Assembly (NCBI RefSeq): GCF_036323735.1
Contig: NC_086020.1
Location: 86,491,710 to 86,555,709 of the forward strand
DNA from: Rattus norvegicus
Lineage: Eukaryota; Chordata; Mammalia; Rodentia; Muridae
Length of the DNA: 64,000 nt
Direction of reading: 5' to 3'
The notes below the pieces were generated by a model. It was not told where the DNA came from and searched no databases. It worked only from the letters and a program-made list of their open reading frames with translations. This document shows positions 55,295 to 64,000 of the stretch, piece by piece. A program made the translations under genes and the position numbers. How positions within the stretch are numbered: the stretch's first letter is position 1; every line of letters begins with the position of its first letter.

Positions 55295-57017
55295 TTGACC
55301 TTTTCCCCTTACTGCTTTTAATATTCTTTCTTTATTTTGTGCATTTGGTGTTCTGACTATTATGTGACGGGAGGAGTTTCTTTTCTGGTCCAATCTATTT
55401 GGAGTTCTGTAGGCTTCTTGTATGCTTATGGGTATCTCTTTCTTTAGGTTAGGGAAGTTTTCTTCTATGATTTTGTTGAAGATATTTACTGGTCCTTTGA
55501 GCTGGGGGTCTTCACTCTCTTCTATACCTATTATTCTTAGGTTTGACCTTCTCATTGAGTCCTGGATTTCCTGTATGTTTTGGACCAGTAGCTTTTTGCG
55601 TTTTACATTATGTTTGACAGTTGTGTCGATGATTTCTATGGAATCTTCGGCTCCTGAGGTTCTCTCTTCTATCTCTTGTATTCTGTTGGTGATGCTTGTA
55701 TCTACGGCTCCTTGTCTCTTCCTTTGGTTTTCTATATCCAGGGTTGTTTCCATGTGTTCTTTCTTGCTTGATTGCTTCTATTTCTATTTTTAATTCTTTC
55801 AACTGTTTGATTGTGTTTTCCTGGAATTCTTTCAGGGATTTTTGTGATTCCTCTCTGAAGGCTTCTACTTGTTTATTAATGTTTTCCTGTGTTTCTCTAA
55901 GGGAGTTCTTCATGTCTTTCTTGAAGTTCTCCAGCATCATGATCAAATATGATTTTGAAACTAGATCTTGCTTTTCTGGTGTGTTTGGATATTCCGTGTT
56001 TGCTTTGGTGGGAGAATTGGGCTCCGATGATGCCATGTAGTCTTGGTTTCTGTTGCTTGTGTTCCTGCGCTTGCCTCTCGCCATCAGATTATCTCTAGTG
56101 TTACTTTGTTCTGCTATTTCTGACAGTGGCTAGACTGTCCTATAAGCCTGTGTGTCAGGAGTGCTGTAGACCTGTTTTCCTGTTTTCTTTCAGCCAGTTA
56201 TGGGGCCAGAGTGTTCTGCTTTTGGCCGTGTAGTTTTTCCTATCTACAGGTCTTCCGGTGTTCCTGTGGGCCTGTGTCTTGAGTTCACCAGGGAGGTCGC
56301 TTGGAGCTGGAAGGTTTGTCTTACCTGTGGTCCCGAGGCTCAAGTTTGCTTGTGGGGTGTTGCTTATGAGCTCTCCGCGGCGGCAGCAACCAGGAAGCTC
56401 TGCCCTGCCCTTTCCAGGGGCTTCCGTGCACCAGGGTTCCAGATGGCGTTTGGTGTTTTCCCCTGGAGTCAGAGATTTGGGCAGAGTGTAGTCTCTTCTG
56501 GTTTCCCAGGCTTGTCTGCCTCTCTGAAGGTTTATCTCTCCCTCCCACAGGATTTGGGTGCAGAGGACTGTTTATGTGGTCGGTCCCTTCAGGTTCCGGC
56601 GGTGTCTCAGAAGCAGTGGATTTCCTGATCCTGTGCCCTTATCCAAGGGAACCCAGAGGTCGTATACAGTTTCCTCTTGGGCCAGGGATGTGGGCAGGGG
56701 TGGGCAGTGTTGGTGGTCTCTTCCGCTCTGCAGTCTGAGGAGTGCCCACCTGTCTCGGCGGTGAGCTCTCTCTCCCACGGGGTTTGGGAGCAGTGAGCTG
56801 GAGGCAGGGAGCGCGAGATTGGGACTCCCGCTAAAAACCAGAAGTGTCCGGTCCTAGAGGAATTTTGCCTCTGTGTGTCCCAAGGCCACCAGTCAGGTCG
56901 CTTGCAGCAGAAAAGTTGGTCTTACCTGCGGTCCTGAGGCTCAAGTTTGCTTGTGGGGTGTTGCTTATGAGCTCTCCTCTGTGGCAGCAACAAGGAAGAT
57001 CTGTGCTGCCCTTTCCG
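55295..57017 (-). mobile_element. L1 ORF1 and 5' UTR with 1.3 monomers, minus strand
   Basis: Minus-strand L1 cut off within the ORF1 C-terminal region. ORF1 starts at 56084 (MARGKRRN) but changes frame near 55770, where 4 bases are extra ('ttgcttgattgcttc'); the remainder is open to about 55300. The 5' UTR holds one complete monomer and the start of a second: the block 'ctcaagtttgcttgtggggt' occurs at 56340 and again at 56940, a 600-bp period. Confidence 0.88.
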
Positions 57018-57282
57018 TTGGATTCTTCTTAACAGCCTTTATTGCAGGAACACCTCATTGTTGGTTCGGGGAACCTGGGGAACAAAGGCACTCGCCTTAA
57101 GTACAAAACAGACAGTGGCTGTAAACTTGTCCTCTGGGGATTGGTGGAGTGAGAGATATCTTATTAACATGCTTATCATCTTTGGCCTTGTAAATGCCAG
57201 AAGAAAGCTAAAGACACGGCTTAATGGTTGTAAACCACAAACGACCACTAGATGTCAGTGCCATCTTTAGTTGCTCCCAACA
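57018..57282 (-). repeat. Solo LTR, IAP-like, minus strand
   Basis: On the minus strand it starts TGTTGGGAGCAACTAAAGAT, closely resembling the IAP-type LTR start with the following GATGG and CTGACA blocks. It carries GCAATAAAGGC near its end and closes near CCA. L1 5' UTR sequence lies on both sides, but from different L1 subfamilies, and no TSD is seen. Confidence 0.65.
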
Positions 57283-58350
57283 GATCTGTTTTCCTGTTTG
57301 CTTTCAGCTGGTTTTGGGAACAGAGTGTTCTGCTCTCAGGTGTGTAGTCACTCCTTGTGGCTAGCTTTCAGGTCTTGGAGCAGGCAGGAACTGAAAGTTT
57401 CCTGCCCCTGACTGTTCCTAGGTCCCTGTGTGCAGAGGCCTCAGATGGCACTAAATGATATCCTCTTGGGTTGGGAATATGCACAGAGTAGTCTCCTGTG
57501 ATTTCTCAGGAGTTCCATACTTCTGAGGGTCCGGCTCTCTCCCCCATGGGATTTATTTTCTGGGAACTTTTTGACCAGTTAAGTTCAGTTCAGTTCTGGG
57601 CACAGATCTGAATTGCAGTTATTGGTTTCTCATTGTTCCTATATTCCTGTGTCCAGAGGCACCATGCAGTTTCCTCTTCAGCCAAGGATATGGGCAAAGG
57701 TGGGCAGAAGTGGTAGTGTGTCCCATGGTCTCAGTATTATTCATACTTCTTGGTGTTTAGCTTTCTCCCCAACAGTATTTGTGAGCATGGAGCTGTGTGA
57801 TCAGATCAGTTCAATTCCTGGCACAGTCAGAAACTGGAAGTGCCCTGTCCCAGGGGACTTGTGCCTTCCTGTGTCCTGAGTCCACCAGGCAGGTCATTTG
57901 GAGCAGAAAAGTTGTTCTTACCTCTGCTCTCAAGTGTGTAGGCACTTCTGGCGGCTGGCTTTCAGCTCTTGGAGTGGGCAGGAACCAGAAGCGTTCTGCC
58001 TCTGACTGCTCCTAGGTTTCTGTGAACAGTGGGCACAGATGGCACTAGGTGTCTCCCTCTTGGGTAGGGAATGTGGGCAGAGAGTAGTCTCCTCTGATTT
58101 CTTAGGATTATCCGCATTTCTGAGGGTCCAGCTCTCCCCACCATGGGATGTGGGTTCAGGAAGCTGTTTGACTGGTTTGGTTCAGTTCCAGGAGCAGACC
58201 TGGACTGCGGGTTCCTGCTGATGACTGATCCTATATTCCTGTGTCCTGAACCACTATGCAGTTTCCTCTTGGGCCCAGGATGTGGGTAAAGGTGGGCAGA
58301 AATGACAGTGTCCTGCAGTCTCAGTATTGTCCACACTTCTGGGTGTTCAG
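57283..58350 (-). mobile_element. Older L1 5' UTR, minus strand
   Basis: Repeated blocks ('gggaacagagtgttctgctc', 'gcaggaactgaaag', 'cctcttgggttgggaatatg', 'ggagcagaaaagttgttc') resemble diverged L1 promoter monomers. At least two monomer-like units are present (compare 57300-57900 with 57900-58350). No ORF1 follows. Confidence 0.7.
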
Positions 58351-58864
58351 CTCCCTCCCCCTTTCAGTGTTCTTAGTTGAGGAGATATATTCCATCCAGG
58401 TTTTCTAGTTTTGAAAAGGTTTTAAGTCCAAGCAGCTTTAGTCACCAGGAGTGAGACTCCCATTGCTCATTAAAGACTGGAATTTTTCTCCAATTGGTAG
58501 AATTAAGCTCAGGCAAATATAAATGCTCCAACTAGCTCTTCAATTCAAACTGATAATGCCTGAATCCATAGACATACAACCAACAAAAACCAGATAGAGC
58601 AGGTTTTAGTCATATATATAGAGCATATTTATTTATACTTAACATAGAAGAAACATGGAGTGATGAATTTCGGGAGGCAAGGACGGAGGACAATGAAAGG
58701 GAAAGCAATGTAATATATTTTAGACAAAAATATAAAACTAAATAAAAATTAAAAAAAGATAGTATAGAGAGGTGCCTCAGAAGGTAAATCAGTGGATGAT
58801 CTGTTAACTTTACCGAACACATAAGTTTTACCAACAATGTACTGGAATTCAGTTGCTGGGATTT

Positions 58865-58955
58865 TCTGCCCTCCTCTGGCCTCTGTGGGTACTGCACACA
58901 GAGATAAGCAGGCAAACACCCATATAAATTAAATAAAAATACAGTGTAAAATATG
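58865..58955 (+). mobile_element. B3 SINE 3' fragment
   Basis: 'tctgccctcctctggcctct' followed by 'gtgggtactgcacacagag' and a CA/A-rich tail match the 3' half of B3. It marks the left edge of the extra segment in the right duplication copy. Confidence 0.7.
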
Positions 58956-59548
58956 AAAAAGAATGGAATTCATTACAGCGATATCACAGTCCTGAGAGAA
59001 ACAGCAACCATTATTAGTTTAAATTTATTCATTCTGGTCCTGCATGGAAGCAGATGGGGCATTCCCCTGAGTCAGCCTGCACAGAAGCAATGGAATTCTT
59101 ATTCTTAGGTAGCTTAGCATAGCCATGCATCAAGGAACAATGTCTACAATGGTAATATGTTACATTTCCTAGGTGTTTTCGGTATTTGTGCTCTTTGTTT
59201 GTACTTCTGAGAATTGTAGCATTGATCCATCTATCTTTTAGATCATGTATAATAATTAATTAATAAGAAATTGTCTCCAGAAAATGTACTTTCACAGTGT
59301 CATTTATGTCTTAGGAATCTGCCTGACTTCTTTTTGAAGTCGAATCATTATTCTGTATTTTTAAAATAAGTTTTTATTTACTTTATCAGCTGAGTTACTG
59401 TTTTTAATGTCTGTTCCCTGGATCTAGACTTGCTGCAGTTCTTGATCTTTACTAATTTTGGAGGCAATTTTGTACCTCCCTAATGCCCTCCCCAATCTCA
59501 TGTATATTGCACTGTGGAGTTTGTTTAATTGCATGTTTTTGTTTTTTT

Positions 59549-59601
59549 TTTTTCAGATTGTTCTGTTTTTTTTTTTTTTTTTTTGGTTTTTCTTTTTTTT
59601 T
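59549..59601. repeat. T-rich homopolymer runs
   Basis: Several runs of 8 to 18 T separated by a few bases. The poly-Phe/poly-Lys frames across it are artefacts. Confidence 0.9.
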
Positions 59602-60350
59602 GTTTGCCCCACTTTTCTCACTTTTGTAAACCTGCTTTGTAACTGTTTGCAATTTTACTCCTTAAAGTGGGCCCAAAAATGAATTTGGGGCTGTTCTCTT
59701 AAACAGGACATGTGATGTAGTCAGTGGCCACTTTTTGACTGTACTCCAGTAATATCAAACTTTCTTCAAATTTGGCACAAAATTGTCATAAAAGACTCAT
59801 TTTGCCTGCTGGGATTAACACTTTCCTGTACATTGAGATCTTCTAGTTCAAGACAAACATGCCCAAGACATTTATATCTATCCTTTAAGTGTTATATAGG
59901 TTCTAGCATGACTTTGAGCTAATGATGCCCCCAAATGTCTTTGATTTTCTATTTTAACAATTTTCAAAGCCACATTTGTTAACTGAGAATTGGTGAGAAT
60001 AGGGAGAACTCTAAAAGGTCCATGCATTCTCTTCATCTTTTTTTGTGGGGAGGGGAGCATTGCTTCGGAAATGATTCTATACTCTCCTTTCCTTTACAGA
60101 AACGATTCTATGCTCTCCTTACCTTTTTCAAGAATGATACGTGTCTCAGCTTTTCTGTCTTGACTGTTGTGATGGTTAAGCTTTGTATTCAAACTGACCT
60201 TATCTGGAATTAATTAACATCCACACAGTTGTGTACACCAGTGAGGGCTTTTTCTTAATTAAAGGTTTTTAAGGGGAAGATCTTCCTATAATTTGAGGAT
60301 CTTTTGAACTGACAAGATCCAGCTTTTATCTACGCTATATGTTCTGGTTG

Positions 60351-60352
<2 letters not shown>

Positions 60353-60388
<36 letters not shown>
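60353..60388. repeat. (AC)18 microsatellite
   Basis: Uninterrupted AC run inside the right duplication copy; the left copy has no repeat at this point. Confidence 0.97.
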
Positions 60389-60390
<2 letters not shown>

Positions 60391-60659
60391 TTGAGGAAGC
60401 AAAAATTCTCTTTTTGCCTTTGTACCCTGTCTTGGGCTAGCAAGCCTACTTCTTTGGCATGGTGCTGTACACTGAAGACTAGCTGAGACATCCAGCTTCT
60501 AAACTGAACTACTGGATTCTTATACTTCTATTTGGTAGACAACTCCTGTTAGACTCGCTGAAATACAGTCTGTAAGCTACTCCAATAAATCTGCTTTCTA
60601 CATGCAAAGAGATTCATTTTATCAGTTCTGTTCATCTAGAGAACCTTGACTGATACCAT

Positions 60660-61150
60660 GTGTTTTTTCACATTAATGCTAAGAAAGCATACTGCCTAAT
60701 AATAATGCCAATAAAAGACATTCTCTGAGTATTCAAGTTACCAAGGAGAGTATTCTATCCATTATGCTTCATTTGTCTGGAGATTGAACTGAATTTCTGG
60801 CACAAAACTCCTATAGGAATGGAGTCACTATCTATTCTTCTGGTGGGAGAAAGACTTAAGATTGTGTCTGTGATCCAGTTCCTGCATTCTGTCAGGAATT
60901 GTTTAAAGGACGCTTGCCGACCAGGTTAAATGTAGCTGCAGTTCATCTAACTGCAGTGAGAAGATATAGAACAAATATTTTGGTTCTTGAATTCTCTCCT
61001 TTGTTGTGGGCTCTCTTCAACCTCTGCGGCAGGTGAATCCATTCACTGCAAACGGTGTAGTAGCGTGCAGTTCTCAGAGAAAGGTCTATGTCTGGGGCGA
61101 AAAAACAGCCCTGGGAAACAGTGTACTGTGTCCCAACCCTAAAGGAAGGA
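60660..61150. other. Upstream flank of the putative ZNF exon 1
   Basis: No gene or repeat recognised. A modest open frame begins at 61006 and crosses the promoter candidate. It has no domain and I do not call it. Confidence 0.5.
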
Positions 61151-61290
61151 GCACTTGTCATTCAGTGCCACCAGCCAATCAGGACCTCCAAGTGGACCAC
61201 CAATCACAGAGTGTGTGGGCGGACTCATTCAGAAGCCATGATTCATGCTTCTTCAGAAGTTTAGTACCTGGTCGCTTTCTGTGCTACTTC
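61150..61290 (+). promoter_or_regulatory. Candidate promoter of a second KRAB-ZNF gene
   Basis: Two CCAAT boxes (61175-61179 in 'agccaatcagg' and 61200-61204 in 'accaatcacag') and a GGGCGG box (61217-61222) lie within 50 bp, a short distance before a plausible exon 1. TATA-less, like most KRAB-ZNF promoters. No CpG island is obvious. Confidence 0.55.
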
Positions 61291-61344
61291 TGAAAGCTGT
61301 GGTACATTCACGAACAATCTAGGAATCCTGGATATGGTGAAATG
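61270..61344 (+). CDS. Exon 1 (5' UTR plus ATG) of a second KRAB-ZNF gene
   Basis: The sequence 'aggaatcctggatatggtga' then 'aATG|gtgagc' has the shape of KRAB-ZNF first exons: a short 5' UTR whose last three bases are the start ATG (61342-61344), followed directly by a GT donor, so that the KRAB-A exon supplies codon 2 (DAV...). The following intron sequence is paralogous to 1-1000, where the same relationship would put exon 1 of gene 1 about 840 bp left of the window. The KRAB and finger exons of this second gene must lie right of the window. The transcription start is unknown. Confidence 0.6.
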
Positions 61345-61573
61345 GTGAGCAAGGGGCAGCGGTCTCCGTAGGAATGGGTTGTGGAGGTTAGGGAGCAACT
61401 AGGGTCGAGTTGGAACTAGTGGCCAGAAGTATCTTCTTGTGCGGCCTTGTGTGATATTTGTAACTCCTACGCACCATGTGGTGATCTCTGAATAACAACT
61501 CTGTGGGTTGTACCTGTACAGAGCATTTGGAACAGGGGCTATGTCTAGAAAAAGCATCACTATGACCAGCTTT
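61345..61573. other. Start of intron 1 of the second ZNF
   Basis: Unique sequence after the donor at 61345; no further feature seen. Confidence 0.4.
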
Positions 61574-61672
61574 TTTTTTTTTTTTTTTTTTTTTTTTCGG
61601 AGCTGGGGATTGAACCCAGGGCCTTGCGTTTGCCAGGCAAGCGCTCTACCACTGAGCTAAATCCCCAACCCC
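61574..61672 (-). mobile_element. ID SINE, young
   Basis: Minus-strand ID with a long T run, 'cggagctggggattgaaccc', 'gcgctctaccactgagctaa', 'atccccaacccc'. Exact 13-bp TSD tatgaccagcttt at 61561-61573 and 61673-61685. Full length. Confidence 0.96.
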
Positions 61673-61685
61673 TATGACCAGCTTT

Positions 61686-62184
61686 ACCATGCTTTTTCTG
61701 CATCAGAGGACAGCCAGAGGCAAACTCAGAAAATCCTAGTTTCTCCACCATCTCTAGAATTCCTGCTCATTCTATTGAACATTCAGGCATAAGATCCATC
61801 TGGAGTCCATTTGCTGGAACTAGTGTTGGGTTGCACTCCTTTATTAAGCTGTGATGTAGAAGAGTGAAATTGGAGATGTAAAGGACTTGCCAATGCGTAG
61901 GAGATAGTCAGTCACACAAAGTAGAGTTTAGGTAATGCGGGGCTACTCGATAACATCTGCAAAATTCATAGTATGTTAACCAGACTTGTTAGATATTAGA
62001 TGCTAGGATAAATATATTTCTTCACCAAAATTGGCTAGACATTGGGCTCCATACCATAAGAACAGAGTCAAATCTACCAAATCCCATATTAAAGCGCAAG
62101 AGTCTGAGAAGCTGCTCAAAGGAAAATTACTGTGTCACAACCAAAATTAAGGCCTAGTGTGCCATAAAGGTCCAGTTTTTGTCT
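61686..62184. other. Intron 1 of the second ZNF, no feature seen
   Basis: AT-rich, no repeat recognised. The corresponding part of the left paralogue lies outside the window. Confidence 0.4.
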
Positions 62185-62923
62185 TGAGAAAATCATAGTT
62201 CTGCCAGATGAGTAATAAGACTTCATTCAGCTGACAGGTACTAAAAATTAAATATTTTTTTGAGATGAGGGCTTGTCTGATCAAGGAAGGGCTTGCCTTG
62301 AAGTACTCATATGTTGAAGGAACATATCTTAGCTCCTTCTCAACCCAGGAATATGCTTGGAACATCCAGTAACAGCCTGGAGTCTAGTCCTTAGGAACTT
62401 TTTCTATGATAGTGTTGTATAGAGAATAAATGAAGCTCCTTCTCCAAAATCAAGGATATACTTGAGAGAGTATCCATCTCCTGTGTTTGTATTATTATAT
62501 GATGATTCCTTCTATATTCCTGCTATTTTCCACCAGCAAATATTATACAGATGGTAGTTTTCTTAAGAATCATGCTTGACTTAGACATAGGTAGTCTAAG
62601 ACTTTACCACCCCAGCTTTAATCTTTCTTTCCTTGTACTTTTGCAATCCCCTGCCACTGGACCCTCATACCAAAAAAATAATCGATTGTACTAGGGAAGT
62701 GGTACAGTCCTCCAGAGGCAGTATGTCCTCTGGGAATACATTTGCTGTATCCATCTTCCATCTGCCTAAGCAGATAGATTTGCAGTCTCTTTCCCTAATG
62801 TTCAGTGTATAACCTGGGTCTTCACCCAGCTTACATGGAGTGCAAAATCTCTCATATGCTGATTCCCTTTTTTGCATTAGCCAGAGCTCTTTTCTCCAGA
62901 AAAATTAAAATTGCTAAGTTCTT
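62185..62923. repeat. Right copy of the tandem segmental duplication
   Basis: Paralogue of 1-1016, ending in aaattgctaagttctt (62908-62923), which matches the L1-A target site at 15 of 16 positions. Relative to the left copy it lacks about 160 bp (near 62470). Confidence 0.78.
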
Positions 62924-64000
62924 TTTTTTGACCCGACTTTTTTTTATTAACTTGAGTATTTCTTATTTACATTTCGAATGTTATTCCCTTTCCCGTTTTC
63001 CAGGCAAACATCCCCCTAATCCCTCCCCCTCCCCTTCTTTATGGGTGTTCCCCTCTCCACTCTCCCCCCATTGCCGCCCACCCCCCAACAATCACGTTCA
63101 CTGGGGGTTCAGTCTTAGCAGGACGAAGGGCTTCCCCTTACACTGGTGATCTTACTAGGATATTCATTGCTACCTATGAGGTCAGAGTCCAGGGTCAGTC
63201 CATGTATAGTCTTTAGGTAGTGGCTTAGTCCCTGGAAGCTCTAGTTGCTTGGCATTGTTGTTCATAAGGGGTCTCGAGCCCCTTCAAGCTCTTCCAGTTC
63301 TTTCTCTGATTCCTTCAAAGGGGGTCCTATTCTCAGTTCAGTGGTTTGCTGCTGGCATTGCCTCTGTATTTGCTGTATTGTGGCTGTGTCTCTCAGGAGA
63401 GATCTACATCCGGCTCCTGTCCGCCTGCACTTCTTTGCTTCATCCATCTTGTCTAATTGGGTGGATGTATATGTATGGGCCAAATGTAGGGCAGGCTCTG
63501 AATGGGTGTTCCTTCTGCCTCTGTTTTAATCTTTGCCTCTCCCTTCCCTGCCAAGGGTATTTTTTTCCTCATTTAAAGAAGGAGTGAAGCATTCACATTT
63601 TGATCATCCGTCTTGAGTTTCGTTTGTTCTAGGGATCTAGGGTAATTCAAGCATTTGGGCTAATAGCCACTTATCAATGAGTGCATACCATGTATGTCTT
63701 TCTGTGATTGGGTTAGCTCACTCAGGATGATATTTTCCAGTTCCAACCATTTGCCTACGAATTTCATAAAGTCATTGTTTTTGATAGCTGAGTAATATTC
63801 CATTGTGTAGATGTACCACATTTTCTGTATCCATTCCTCTGTTGAAGGGCATCTGGGTTCTTTCCATTTTCTGGCTATTATAAATAAGGCTGCGATGAAC
63901 ATACTGGAGCACGTGTCTTTTTTATATGCTGGGGCACCTTGTGGGTATATGGCCAAGAGAGGTATAGCTGGATCCTCAGGTAGTTCAATGTCCAATTTTC
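62924..64000 (-). mobile_element. L1-D: L1 3' end, continues past the window
   Basis: Minus-strand L1 with tail (T run, gacccgac, T run) next to the same target site as L1-A, then 3' UTR and the ORF2 C-terminus, open from 63660 to the window edge (WYIYTMEYYSAIKN, SLISGY end). The 3' UTR differs from L1-A by about 10% and the ORF2 part by about 3%, so it belongs to a different, slightly older lineage. Confidence 0.9.

Larger units (their letters stand above)
58355..60640. repeat. Right copy of an intra-window duplication
   Basis: Counterpart of 50996-52315, in the same orientation. It carries about 830 bp not present in the left copy (about 58870-59700), including a B3 tail and T-rich runs. 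It ends in 'gttcatctagagaaccttgactgatac', the end of a rodent repeat. Confidence 0.75.

Noticed and set aside
59452..59682. Poly-Lys and poly-Phe frames
   Set aside because: Translation of T-rich runs on either strand.
61574..61672. A functional tRNA gene from the tRNA-like boxes
   Set aside because: It is an ID SINE with a poly(A) tail and target-site duplications.

Overview
The window looks like rat nuclear DNA (Rattus norvegicus or a close relative). It is AT-rich, has introns, and carries tRNA-derived ID SINEs of the rat type with perfect target-site duplications (TSDs), young rat-type L1 elements with 600-bp 5' UTR monomers, B1/B2/B3-type SINEs and rodent class II endogenous retroviruses. 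Nothing prokaryotic is present.

The only host gene with recognisable coding exons is a plus-strand KRAB zinc-finger gene. Its KRAB-A exon is at 21881-22007 and a second KRAB exon is at 22199-22259. A long C2H2 finger exon follows, with an open array at 23387-24784 and decayed fingers on both sides. Near the right end, 61150-61344 looks like the promoter and first exon of a second KRAB zinc-finger gene, ending in ATG followed by a splice donor. Sequence just downstream of that exon (about 62185-62923) is paralogous to the first kilobase of the window. I infer that the window covers roughly one unit of a tandem KRAB-ZNF cluster: most of gene 1 (its exon 1 just off the left edge) plus exon 1 and the start of intron 1 of gene 2.

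The rest is mostly transposon. Layout: 1-1000 intron-1 paralogue; 1017-7084 L1-A (minus, ORF2 intact, ORF1 frameshifted); 8815-9225 SINEs; 9600-12000 old L1 pieces; 12560-13120 rodent repeats; 13501-13827 5'-inverted L1; 13977-20397 L1-B (minus, near full length, mutated); 20398-21725 LTR scrap and L1-E 5' part; 21740-21843 ID; 21881-25140 ZNF exons; 25140-32540 mostly unique DNA with small L1 tails; 32693-44175 L1-C (minus), split by a 5.2-kb endogenous retrovirus at 38030-43203; 44176-46420 old L1s tail to tail with an ID inserted; 46430-50560 unique; 50990-52310 and 58355-60640 a second duplicated pair; 52340-54260 an older ERV 3' end; 54270-57017 two L1 5' halves in opposite orientation; 57018-57282 IAP-like solo LTR; 57283-58350 old L1 5' UTR; 61574-61672 ID; 62937-64000 L1-D.

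Points most worth a second look: two L1s of different divergence inserted at the same nucleotide position in the paralogous introns; an ERV whose LTRs match (apart from one indel) while its coding region is ruined and whose 3' LTR is cut off exactly at the target-site duplication; a 252-bp three-finger unit repeated head to tail in the ZNF array; and a local double frameshift that deletes the L1-B endonuclease catalytic Glu while restoring the frame.
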